Part shown: positions 1 through 10,609 of the stretch, in pieces
How positions within the stretch are numbered: position 1 is the stretch's first letter
Layout: every line of letters starts with the position of its first letter
Assembly (NCBI GenBank): GCA_028023455.1
Contig: JAQFVV010006704.1
Span: forward strand, 386,276 to 450,275
Source of the DNA: Epiperipatus broadwayi
Taxonomy: Eukaryota; Onychophora; Udeonychophora; Euonychophora; Peripatidae
Direction of reading: 5' to 3'
Length of the DNA stretch: 64,000 nucleotides
Position numbers and translations under genes: made by a program
The notes under the pieces: model-generated
The model's input: only the letters and a program-made list of their open reading frames with translations
Told to the model about the DNA's origin: nothing
The model's database searches: none

Positions 1-231
1 TAACCATTGTAAATATCATAAATACACAAATGTTATAACTACACATGCAACAACAATATTATTCAATTACAGTTTAATTTATAAAGAATAGGAACCCATA
101 CTTTTAATCAATGTATATGTTCACATGCGTGCGTATACAGCAAAACTTTTTTACAATGCACTGGTATTTCATTACTTTATATGTAGACAAAAGTGTTTAT
201 TACTTTATTGCTTATATATATATATGGCTGC
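1..231. repeat. Left copy of ~200-bp direct repeat flanking an RTE element
   Basis: From about position 55 this stretch matches 3,665-3,825 in the same orientation, with shared blocks such as attattcaatta, gcactggtatttcatt and ctttatatgtagacaa. The copies differ by roughly 15-20% by eye plus small indels. They lie on either side of the RTE element at 272-3,590. They are far too long to be a target-site duplication. The repeat may begin upstream of the window. Confidence 0.7.
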
Positions 232-271
232 AGAAAGGATATATATATATATATATATGGCTGCAGAAAGG
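213..271. repeat. TA microsatellite with two copies of a 13-bp core
   Basis: An alternating TA run is interrupted twice by ggctgcagaaagg (226-238 and 259-271, 33 bp apart). The second copy runs straight into the G+C-richer 5' untranslated part of the RTE element. It may be a small duplication at the 5' insertion junction. Confidence 0.6.
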
Positions 272-550
272 AGTTTGCTATTAACTGAAAGGAGACCTTT
301 TGATTCCTCTTGGAGGCCTTAAAGGAACCGAGCAGGGCAAATTCCTAATGCCCACTCCATACGTTCTTGTCGTTGCAGCTGTTATTACTATATGTTTATT
401 CATATAGTATATGAACATGGATGGGCTGCTCACCAACACGCATTAGCCAGCGTTGTGAGTTTATTGGCTTTTTACCTCTGAGTTTAAGATCAAGAAACAC
501 CATGGTCTTTCTTCTCAGTGCCTGATAAGGCAGAATGAATGTTTGTGTAA

Positions 551-2788
551 ATGATAAAGATTTTTCCCAATTATACAATTATGACAGACAAAAATAAAGC
601 ATGGCCCTTAATCCCAGGAGGCTGTAAAGTCACCAACCAAGGCAGCGGTTGGTGGCTGAAGGTGGAGGGTGTTAAGAATATCCTGGAGGCGGACCCAGGC
701 TGCCATTTGATGACGACTTTTTATTTAGGTACTTACAACCCAGGCTGCCATTTGATGACGACTTTTTATTTAGGTACTTACAACTGCAGATCACTTTCAA
801 GTGAAGGAAGATTGCAAGAATTAGAAGAAGAACTCTCTTATATTAAATGGGGTATTATTGGACTTTGTGAAATTAGAAGAAAAGGTGAAGAGACAATTGA
901 TTTAAAAAGTGGACATATGCTCTATTATAAAGGCACAAATATTGGAAATACAAGTGGAGTAGGATTCATTATAAATAAAAAGTGGAAGAACAATATTGTG
1001 GAGATTGATGGTGTATCAGACAGAGTGGCAAGATTAGTTATACAACTTAATAGCAGATATCAAATGCAGATAATTCAGGTTTATGCCCCAACAAGTTCTC
1101 ACAGTGATGAAGTAGTAGAAGATTTTTATATGGATGTACAAAAGGCTTTTGATCAGAGTAAACAACATTTTAAAATTGTTATGGGAGATTTTCATGCTAG
1201 AATTGGTAAACAAATGAAAGATGAAAGTGTTGTAGGTAATTTTGGTTATGGTAATAGAAATGAGAAAGGACATAGACTTGTGGAGTTTGCAGAGAAGGAA
1301 AAACTTTATATTATGAATTCTTTTTTTGAGAAAAATGTTAGAAGGAAATGGACATGGAAGCATCCAAATGAAGGTACAGCAGAATTGGATTATATTTTGA
1401 CTAACAGGAAATACATATTTCAAGATTGTAATGTTCTTAATAAATTTAACACAGGAAGTGATCATCGATTAGTAAGGGGTAAGATACATGTTAATGTAAA
1501 ACTAGAGAGACAAAAATTATTAAGAAAAACTATATTTACAATTGATATTCCTAATCTTCAGAAACATTCTAATGAATTTAAATTAGAACTTACAAATCGG
1601 TTTCAAGTATTAGTAGATTTTGAACATGATTCAGATTTGAATGAAATTAATATGAAAATAACTGATACACTTTTAAAAACTGCAACAAAGATAGCTGGTA
1701 GAAAAAAGCAGCAATTGACTAATAAAATTTCTACTGAGACTAGAGAACTTATAAAGAAAAGAAGGAATATGAAGATATGCAAGAATGATGCATTAAAAAG
1801 AATTGAATATCTCGAATTTTGTAAAATGGTGCGGAAAAGAGTTGAAAATGATATAAGAAAGTATAACTGTGAACTAGCAAGAAAAGCTGTAGAAGAAAAT
1901 AAAAGTCTTAAGAATGTAAAACAACATTTTGGTATTGGTAGGAAATTTATATCTGCAATAAGGAAAAAAGATGGAATTATTACTAAAAAGAGGGATGACA
2001 TTATGAAATTGGTAGAAGATTTTTATCAAGAATTATATAGTAATAAAGAACAAGTACCTCCTATATCTATTACATCTTCCGAATTGCCCAGAATTTTAAA
2101 TAAAGAAGTGAGAAATGCAATTAAATGTATGAAAAAAGGAAAGGCTCCAGGTAGTGATGGAATTATAATTGATATATTAAAAGAAGCAGGTGAAGAAACA
2201 GAAAAAATATTAGCAAAGTTATATACCAAATGTCTAAATGATAAAGATGTACTGGATCATTGGAAGAATGCAGTAATAATATTAATATTTAAAAAAGGTG
2301 ATAAAGAAGATATTAGAAATTACAGACCTATCAGCCTTTTATCAGTTTTATATAAAATTTTTACCAAGATAATTACAACTCGTCTACAGAGAACCTTGGA
2401 TTTTCACCAACCAAGAGAACAAGCTGGATTTAAAAGTGGTTTTAGTACAGTAGATCATATTCAAGTATTGAGAGAAGTTATAGAAAGGACAAATGAATAT
2501 GAGTTGTCATTATGTTTTGGATTTGTAGATTATGAAAAGGCATTTGATTCTATAAACATTTCTTCAGTGATTAAAGCATTGGATCATCAAGGTATAGATC
2601 CAGGATATTGTCATATTTTAAAGAATATTTATAAAAATGCAACAGCAACAATTAGATTACATAATGATACTGGGAAAGTCAACATTGAGAAAGATGTAAG
2701 ACAAGGTGACTCCATATCTCCAAAACTTTTTACAGCAGTGCTGCAAGAAGTATTTTGTGGATTAAAATGGGAAACTAAAGGAAAGTAA
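551..2788 (+). pseudogene. RTE endonuclease-reverse transcriptase, N-terminal 745 codons
   Basis: This frame encodes an APE-type endonuclease (residues ~75-320) and the first two thirds of a reverse transcriptase. Endonuclease motifs seen in order are TYN, a catalytic Glu in LCEIRR, QVYAPT, GDFHAR, LDYILTNR and SDHRLV. The usual GDFN motif reads GDFH here. RT motifs are NYRPISLL, QAGFKSGFST, FVDYEKAFDS (motif A) and VRQGDSISPKLF (motif B). The frame ends at a premature stop just before motif C, where a few bases are missing relative to the copy at 40.5 kb. The ATG at 551 opens the frame. The ATG at 581 is the better start, because the related copy at 16.3 kb aligns from that point (DKxKxWxLxPG). 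Residues 49-78 contain a private 15-residue duplication. Confidence 0.9.
694..783 (+). repeat. 45-bp in-frame tandem duplication in the RTE frame
   Basis: Units 694-738 and 739-783 are identical and encode the 15 residues PGCHLMTTFYLGTYN twice, at the start of the endonuclease domain. The copy at 15.3-16.35 kb has a single unit at this place, so the duplication arose in this copy or its close lineage. Confidence 0.9.
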
Positions 2789-3342
2789 ATGGAGATTATT
2801 TAAGTCATTTAGATTTCACAGATGATGTAGTTGTTTTTGCAAATAATGCTTCCGAGCTGCAGGAAATGTTGCAGGAGTTATCAGATGAAAGTAGGAAAGT
2901 AGGACTAAAGATAAATGTTAAAAAGACTAAAGTAATGTTTAATCGATTTGCTCAAAATATGAAAATAAAGATTGATTATGATGAATTAGAAGAAGTTAAG
3001 AGTTACAAATACCTTGGTCAGATTATTAATACAGATGGAAACATAATAGAGGAAATTAATCATAGAATTAAACTTGGTTGGAGTGCTTTTGGTAGAAATA
3101 ACTTGATATTAAAAGGAAATATGCCTATGTGTTTGAAAAGAAAGGTTTTTAACAAATGTGTTTTACCAGTTCTTACTTATGGATCTGAGACTTGGACACT
3201 TAATAGAAGATCAATACAGAGACTTCAGACCACTCAAAGAAGTATGGAGAGATGTATGTTGGGAGTAACAAGAAGAGATCGAAAACACAATGTATGGGTA
3301 AGAGAACAAACAGGTGTTACTGACCTCATTGAAAAAAATTAA
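2789..3342 (+). pseudogene. RTE reverse transcriptase C-terminal part (shifted frame)
   Basis: This continues the same RT in a different frame. The motif C region reads HLDFTDDVVVFA, where FADD or YADD is usual. Motif D (GLKINVKKTKVMF) and a thumb-like region with YKYLGQII, PVLTYGSETW and RRDRKHN follow. The homologous copy at 40.6 kb is in one frame across the first junction, which shows that a small deletion near 2,775-2,790 broke this one. The frame closes after a second shift near 3,310-3,340. Confidence 0.85.
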
Positions 3343-3580
3343 AAGACTGAAGTGGAGTTGGGCTGGACATATTGCTAGAAGAGATGATAATAGATGGACA
3401 ATTGAAATTTTAAACTGGATTCCAAGAGATTGTAAAAGACCCAGAAGGAGACCACATGTAAGATGGATGGATGAAATAAGAAAATGTGTAGGGGTGATGT
3501 GGAGAAGAGAAGCTAAAGATCGGAGAAGATGGATTAAACTTGGAGAGACCTTCATCCTGCAGTGGATTGATAATGGTTGA
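3314..3580 (+). pseudogene. RTE C-terminal tail (third frame segment)
   Basis: This encodes the family's C-terminal region, WAGHIARRDDNRW...RPHVRWMDEIRK...LGETFILQW, and overlaps the previous segment by 29 bases in another frame. It is back in the phase of the first segment. It ends in the TGATAATGGTTGA element tail. Confidence 0.85.
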
Positions 3581-3629
3581 TAATGATGATATATATATAA
3601 CACCCAAACACTTCTATTACGTTAAAATG

Positions 3630-3827
3630 CTTAACCAATTTTTTAATTTGATTATTTTTATGAAATATAATATTATTCAATTACTGTTTAATCTATAAAC
3701 AATAGGAGCACATATGTTTATATGTATGTGTAAGCCGATTTTTTTTTTAAATTTTTAATAATGCACTAGTATTTCATTGCTTTATATGTAGACAATAGTG
3801 GGTATTAACTTATCGCTTATATATATG
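3630..3827. repeat. Right copy of the direct repeat flanking the RTE element
   Basis: This matches 1-231 in direct orientation (best over 3,665-3,825). It abuts the MITE at 3,828. Confidence 0.7.
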
Positions 3828-3962
3828 ATATCTAGATCGCCAAATTTAAATTATTCCAAAGGCGCTTTCTTTGAGATAAATATAAGTCTACTTTATTTAC
3901 ATTTTATGTTTGTCTCACAGAGAGCGCTGCTAGAATAATTTAGCATTTGGCGAGATGGATAT
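3828..3962. mobile_element. 135-bp MITE with ~50-bp terminal inverted repeats
   Basis: The left end (atatctagatcgccaaat) and the reverse complement of the right end (atatccatctcgccaaat) match. The match continues inward through aaattattc, gcgct and tgaga over about 50 bp, leaving a ~35-bp loop. There is no coding capacity. TA-rich flanks make the target duplication ambiguous, and the superfamily is not assigned. Confidence 0.75.
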
Positions 3963-6900
3963 TTTATATTTGAATTTCTTATCCAGATAGCGTTTGCAAC
4001 TGGTTCTATTTATTTATGAAGAATTGTAACATCAAATAGATTTAAAAGTTGTGATATTCAAGCCTTATAAAATAAAATGAGAAAGTTTTCACAAAAAGTA
4101 ATAACAACAAAGGACTTACTAATCAAACAAATTATAATAGTTCACATTGTTTAATTATTCTAGTGATTTTATTAGAGTTTTGATTATCAGTATTTCATGT
4201 ATTATTTGTAAATAACATGATCCACCTATTATGTAGAATCTATTGTTGGATTGGACATGCAAAACAAATAAACAATACAAGCTTAAAAAGATGTTTTATG
4301 GAGAATTTGAGTATGGTTTTCTTAGGAGAGATAAACTTCATAAGTTAAAAGGATTATCTCAGTCATTTTAAAGAAATACAATGTTGATTATTTCCAAGGA
4401 GCATATATGGCAGATAATACACTACATTGGTGTAGAAATATATTTTTTTAATGTTTCTGATGAAGAAATTAAAAATCAGCATCACAAAAATATTAAATAA
4501 ATACAAAAAATAGATCAGCAGGTTCTATATATGAACATATTTCTGTTTTACAGTTTGGTTTGTATAGTTATCACAAAAGTCATCTCTAAAGCATATTTTT
4601 TATATCTTTTTTCTTCTTGGATCAGAATAGCGGCACTTGTTTATGAGATAAGTGGTTGCCCTATATTTATATATATTCCTAATAAACCTTAGTGGTTGCT
4701 CTATATATGTTTCTGTAATAATTCTTAAATGTTTAACTATATCAGAGATTATTTTCCTTTCTGAGTTAAAAACTGTATTATAAATAAATGCAATGAATCG
4801 CAAGTGTTTAATACAATTAATTATATAATTAAGCCAAAGAGTAACTGCAATCAACTTTCTTTTATAATCTGAATGATACAGTATTTATACTACAGAATAC
4901 AATATATTAATATGGAATAGACAGTAAACATAAATCACCTGGTGAGCCTCTGATGTATTGTAATTTTTTATCTATAATCATACAATTAAGAGACTTGAAA
5001 GATAGATATCTGATGACAAGACAACACTACTTGTAATATCATTTACTTCCTTACATATAAACAAATTTATTTTTATAAATAATATATCTACATCTTGCAG
5101 CTTATATAAAACTAGTTAATCATAAAGCAATTTTAGTTGTAAGTATACATATAATTATTTAACTGATTTTAAAGTAGATTACATCCACCACGTTTTGTAT
5201 CATTTAAGGCATATAAACATAATTATAATTTTATATTAAAATATATAATTTTTATAATAAAATAAATTATTGCAATAATATGATATATAATTAAGAATAA
5301 AATAACAAGTAAACAAATACAAATGTTTACGTGGGAAACATTTACATTTATTAATATAAAGTCTGCACAGAAGCTTAAATATAGGTATATCTATAATTAT
5401 TAAGTATAATATTGTATCACAAAATTTATTTGTAATGACTAGTAATATTCTTTCAGAATAATCTTTAATTATAAAATTGTAGGCATCACTTATGCAGTTA
5501 CAACAGTAGTGATAGGGAAAATCTGTTTTCCAAAATATACAATATCAAAAATATAATTTAATTGACAACTGCCACAATTTCTGCATTCGCATCTTTGTCA
5601 ACATCTTCATCAAGTATTACTGAAAATTGATTAAAATATATTTATTATTATTGAACACAATCACATAAAATAATTAATTCATCAACATTTCTGTAAAAGA
5701 TTACAAGTTAAGCCAATTGGAAAGTGTTGATTTGGCATGAAAGCAATCTTGAAGTTTGTCTGACATCTTTATTCACATTATTAAAGTATATGTGATGAAA
5801 TGAAGATTCATCAATATAATTAAAAATACATTTGAAATAATATACTATCTATATACCATATTGTATTGGTAAGTGTATAAAAAAATATTATCTTTAATGA
5901 TAATTATCAACAAAATATTGTTTAATTATGAACAATATAAATATAGTACTTGATATATAGAAATATGTAGAATACATAAAATATAAATTGTTTTTTACTG
6001 TAGTCCACTTCACTTTAATAATTTTTATAGTTTTACTTTTCTTCCTTAATTTTAAATTATTATGTATATAAACTTAAGGTGTTTGATTAATAATTATATA
6101 ATGAGATTATCACACTATAATTTTTATTGATATTTATCTGCACAAAGTGCCATAAAAATATTGAATTTTATTATGCAAACTTATTTTACTTATGATCATT
6201 AATTATATATTATGTTTTATTTGAGTGGTAACATACAATCAGACTTCTACAATTTCTTTTAGAATGTTCTGACAAGGAGGAAATTTAACTTAATCTGACA
6301 TAATTTATATAAATCTAAATATATTTACAAAAAAGAATTTGCTTTAATAATAGAGAAAATACCTATAAATCTTATAACTTTCAAAAAAAATTAAAGCAAT
6401 ACAAATTATTAATGTTTTACTTATTTTATTGACTGTAAAGTGTTATAGAGATCTGCTATTTGATGCCAATTGTACTGATCCTCGGCAAACTCTATTAAAA
6501 AAATTGAAAACAATGAAGGACAGGAACATGACGTTAACACTTTAATTCACCTACAAGACAATGTGGGAGTTAATAGACTTTGTAAGATTTTCTGACTCCT
6601 AAGAAACTTTAACCTAACTGAAAATTTTCGATTAGTATTCATATCTGTAATTTTTTGTTATTCATTTTAATACTTTATATATGAGAATATTGGCTCATAA
6701 ATTGAACATCTCATCATAAAACATTGTATAAATAAACCTGTTTTGATAAAACAAAAAGTGTTAGAAATCTTTAATAAATTAAAAAGATAGAGAATTTCCC
6801 CATAGTGACATAACTAATTCACATATATTAGTAACATATAGGTCTGTTATTTTATTTAATTCACTGAAGGGATGTAAGATTTGGATACCTACAACTAACA

Positions 6901-8340
6901 TAAAATCATTAAGAAAAAACACTTAAAGATGCTTAATAAAATCCTAAAAATATGATGACAAGATCATAAAATTAATCAATATAAGCAGACACTTTTGACC
7001 ATGTAAGGGTTAATCTATTGTTCCTAGGTTACATTAGATAATTTTTCCAAAAATAATAGATTACCTGCCAAAATTAGTTTATTCCTACCTTTGTATAATA
7101 TTTCATTGAGAGTCATATATAGATTTAAATATTTTTTTTTATATTTATAAATCTACTTTTGATTTCATAATTTATTGTCAAAGTATCATTACAAAGAGTA
7201 AATACATCTTTTGGTATGGTAATCCTTTAATTCGATCTTTATATACATATTTGTTTGTTGCCAGCGACATTCATCTGTGTAGGACATACATAAGTACCAT
7301 TTATCTGATTATCCAGATTAACTTAGTATCACCTCCACCTAATGATAGCTAGATGCACATTTACTGATCAATACTAGTAATATTTACTGAGACTGTAACC
7401 TCAAGAATATGCGTGTAAAATGCGATAGTAATGACCTCTACAGGTGTTTAACCACAAGCTTATGCTGTGGAAGAAAAGAGGGGAACCCCTCCTTACTTCA
7501 ACCTACTTTCTATTTAAATAGGTGAAGCTGAAGCGGTTAGATCTGCGAGCTAAGTTGGCTGCGGAATGGCAATATAAAAAAAAAAAACTTGTTTCTAGTG
7601 TAGATATTTTTAAGGTCTATTTTACTGTGAAGGCAGGCAAATGGAACTACTTACCATTCCTTGAAGCGCTAACTTTGACTTAAAGTCCTTTGACATATGT
7701 TATTGCAGAATTAAGGATTTAAGTACTTCCAATTTGTGATAAATACAAATATTGTGCATCCACCTTTAAATCCATGTTAAAATAGATTTTTTCTAATTGT
7801 AAGAATGATGACCATTCGTTTCACATTCTTTTTTCGAGGCTACCAGGAATATGAATTCATTCACAGTACTACAATAAATTTACTTTATTATTATTATAAA
7901 CTATTATAGATCTCTTAATATATCTCTTTAAATAATTTACTTTAAAACTAAAATTTATAGTAGACATATTTTCTATTGATCATGATGATAAGGGCAATAA
8001 ACTTGTCGATGTTTTTTTTTTAAAAAAAAATCTACGTATAAATACGTATATAAGTGGGATTCATATGCTGCGAGAAACGTTTTTGAACTTAATGCACGCG
8101 TCACGCTCATTTTATACTTTTTTGTTTTTAAAACATTCTTTTTAATCATTCCATTTTAAGAAAATTTTTTAACTACGTGTTAAATTTAAAAAATTACAAA
8201 TAATTATAACTTTTTAATGAGCAACTATTGACAGTCTATCTTACTTAACAAATATGGAAAAATAAAAAAAGCAAAAATAAAAACATCGAAAAAAGAGGAT
8301 TGACGTCTTATTAAGCTGGAATAATTTACTTTCGAACATT
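3963..8340. other. AT-rich DNA, no gene recognised
   Basis: There are no frames of note on either strand and no recognisable element ends. A slightly G+C-richer patch at about 7,260-7,680 includes the short palindrome aggggaacccct near 7,478; its nature is unknown to me. A ~43-bp spaced repeat of gtggttgccctatat occurs near 4,649 and 4,692. Confidence 0.6.
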
Positions 8341-8354
8341 TCTTATTAACTGTT

Positions 8355-8362
8355 TATAAAAG
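8355..8362 (+). promoter_or_regulatory. TATA-box-like sequence
   Basis: TATAAAAG lies 5 bases before the ATG of the zinc-ribbon ORF. This is too close for a normal RNA polymerase II start upstream of that ATG, so it may be coincidental. Confidence 0.25.
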
Positions 8363-8367
8363 TTAAA

Positions 8368-8532
8368 ATGGCGCCTCAAGCAGCAGCAAATAAAAACGTT
8401 ATAATTTTTTGTCTACGGTGTCAGGATTTTACCAAAACATTAGCCACGAGGAAAGTTACAACAGCGAATAACCGTCGGATGCTACAAGGAAAATGTGTAA
8501 AATGCGGAGTCAAAAAGTGCAAGTTTATTTGA
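8368..8532 (+). CDS. Small CxxC/CxxC zinc-ribbon protein, 54 aa
   Basis: This is a complete ATG-to-TGA frame. After a short N-terminus (MAPQAAANKNV) comes CLRC, a ~27-residue basic stretch containing NNRRMLQGK, then CVKC, ending KKCKFI. Two CxxC pairs ~27 residues apart, the G+(K/R)C spacing and a C-terminal K-x-F-I are features I associate with the short DUF5679-type zinc ribbons of large DNA viruses, adintoviruses and Polinton/Maverick elements. G+C is clearly above that of the flanks and there is no stop or frameshift, so it may be a recent or conserved insertion. No packaging ATPase, protein-primed polymerase, capsid or integrase gene is visible nearby, so it is an isolated fragment. The family assignment is from pattern recognition only. 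It could be an unrelated zinc-binding micropeptide or an exon. Confidence 0.55.
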   Translation: MAPQAAANKNVIIFCLRCQDFTKTLATRKVTTANNRRMLQGKCVKCGVKKCKFI

Positions 8533-8808
8533 AATAAGACAATTTTTTATTAGGAAGTAAAGACTATTTTGATTTGGCTAACAAAAAAAACCTGAAAAAT
8601 CGAAGAACTTAAATAACTCGTAACTTGCTTCACAGAAAATAGAATGATTTAGAAATAAAAAAATATTTTTCTAACATACATTTTGTATTTTTATTATAAT
8701 ATTTATTAATACTTGCTACTATTGTTATCTATAGTATTTTATTGCTGTTGTTTTTTTACAAACATCTATTTATTCTCGAACACTTTGTTTTATATTTATA
8801 ATTGATAA
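8533..8808. other. AT-rich spacer, no gene seen
   Basis: This is plain AT-rich sequence between the zinc-ribbon ORF and the hAT-like MITE. No further member of a viral or Polinton gene set is visible. Confidence 0.5.
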
Positions 8809-9101
8809 TAGGAGTCTCAATCACAGCGAAGGGCCAGTCAATTAGAAGTACAAAAGCCGCGGGCTGTATTCAATGTCATTCTGTGAATCAAAACACTAAA
8901 AAATTTAAGATTTTAACAAAAGCCCCTTTGTTGCCGGGCCATAGTGGACTTATTCCACTATTTACATTTTTATTTATTTTTGTTTAAAGCTGACATAAAA
9001 ACAGACGTTTCAATTGTTTCAGTTTTAATCCCGCAAGATTTTTTTTTTTTTAAGAAAAGAAATCCGGCAAACCTTCATGGGCCGCCAGTTTGTGACCCCT
9101 G
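8809..9101. mobile_element. hAT-like non-autonomous element (293 bp)
   Basis: The right end reads ...gggccgccagtttgtgacccctg, whose reverse complement begins caggggtcacaaactggcgg. The left end, taggagtctcaatcacagcg, matches it imperfectly. Ends of the CAGGGGTC type with GGCC-rich subterminal sequence are typical of hAT MITEs. The flanking octamers attgataa and atttatat agree at 6 of 8 positions, fitting an old 8-bp target duplication. There is no transposase frame. Confidence 0.6.
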
Positions 9102-9327
9102 ATTTATATTGTCTTACTTAGTTAATACAATAAGAAGTATTAATATTACTTCACAAGTGTTCAGTTATTTTTTTATTATATTTTTTCTTACTATTTTCGG
9201 CAATTTATAAAATGTGGCTGTTTTTAATGTTTTTTTACTAGAAATTAACACTTGGTTTTAATGACTATATGACAAAAAATATTAATATTACTTTATAAGT
9301 ATTATTTCTGAAGACATTTATAGTTTA

Positions 9328-9818
9328 GATAATAAATATATAAATTCAACATTCCTTTTCTTTTTAAAACTTGTTTTTATTCCAACTATAATTTTCTTTC
9401 TCCTTCCAATACAACGTTTCAACTACATTCTGTAGTCATTATCAAGTTTCCTTAAAAAATAATAATAATAATAAAATAAATAAATAAAAATAAAAAACAA
9501 AAATAATAACACAAATAAATAAAATATTAATACATTCCAAATATATAATATTCAATTAAAACCATAATATTATAATATTATGGTTTTAATTGAATATTAT
9601 ATATTTGGAATGTATTAATATTTTATTTATTTGTGTTATTATTTTTGTTTTTTATTTTTATTTATTTATTTTATTATTATTATTATTTTTTAAGGAAACT
9701 TGATAATGACTACAGAATGTAGTTGAAACGTTGTATTGGAAGGAGAAAGAAAATTATAGTTGGAATAAAAACAAGTTTTTAAAAAGAAAAGGAATGTTGA
9801 ATTTATATATTTATTATC
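9328..9818. repeat. 491-bp palindrome with no spacer
   Basis: The arms are 9,328-9,572 and 9,573-9,818 and meet at ccataatatt/ataatattatgg. I compared them base by base. The only difference I find is one extra A in the right arm (aaaacttg against aaaaacttg in reverse complement). Each arm carries an AAT-rich stretch near the centre. Further out is a hammerhead-like segment, tgataatgactac-gtagttgaaacg (right arm 9,711-9,730, mirrored at about 9,415-9,435). Confidence 0.9.
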
Positions 9819-10609
9819 ATGGAGCTATAATTTAAAAAGAAAAAGAAGTGAAAAGATGTGTATATAATTAAGTTTAGATAATATAGTACTTTTTACAAAA
9901 ACCTATAACGTCAAATTTCAAAGATTTATGCTGAGGAATATATTTTGAAACATTTAATTAGCAAGGCGATTTAAGAGATTTAATTAAGAGAAATCTTTTA
10001 GAAATTTAGTAATATAAAATTTCGCTCACACATATAATTGTTTAATACAATTATAGTGAGAGCAATATTAAATCATTTAATTGTTTTTATTTGCAATATG
10101 GAATGAATAAATGTGAGTCAATAAATACTATAAATTATCACAAGTATCAGACAAGCATATACCTTGAATGTCAAACATGATGCAATAAAGTTAAATTGAT
10201 CAAAATTGCTTAGAAAACTATGTAATTTACTATGACAACTTCGTGAAAGTGAGTCATGGTTACCAAGGAATTAGATTTTTTGGCATCAATAGTTTGAAAT
10301 AAACACTATCAGTTTAATAATATAGTAATTTAAGTTCTTATAGTCACAACTATTATGTACAGTATTTAATTAACATTTGCAATGACAACATAATTGTCAC
10401 AAATTAGATGTAGAATCAGTTTGAAAAAGCTAACCTTTTGAAAATTTTATAAACACCAATATACTTGAAGTTAACTAAAATAGAAAAATTAAGCTGACTC
10501 AGGAACAACTTCACAAGTTTAACCAGTTATAAGATCCAATAGTCAATCTTTATCTGGAAACATTATCACAAAGCTAATTCAATTATCGTTCATAAGTAGA
10601 ATACTGTGT
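9819..10609. other. AT-rich DNA, no gene recognised
   Basis: There are no supported frames. The lower end of the - strand RTE relic fades out somewhere near 10,600. Confidence 0.5.

Larger units (their letters stand above)
272..3590 (+). mobile_element. RTE-clade non-LTR retrotransposon, near full length, broken
   Basis: The element has a ~280-bp leader that is richer in G+C than its surroundings. This is followed by an endonuclease and reverse transcriptase reading frame, and a short 3' end rich in TGATAATG/GATGAT repeats, as is usual for RTE elements. There is no poly(A) tail. The frame carries two frameshifts, so this copy cannot supply its own protein. At least five other pieces of the family lie in the window: 10,610-13,085 (two abutting parts), 15,290-16,354, 40,470-41,577, 45,560-45,790 and 45,975-46,525. 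The clade call rests on the combination of APE-type endonuclease, RT motifs and microsatellite-like tail. RTE/BovB-like is likely but not proven. Confidence 0.85.

Noticed and set aside
1034-2229. Minus-strand frames inside the RTE element
   Set aside because: Antisense of the endonuclease-RT frame; no independent features.
8802-8987. 61-codon + strand frame with CxxC
   Set aside because: It starts at TTG, lies wholly inside the hAT-like MITE, and shows no protein family pattern.
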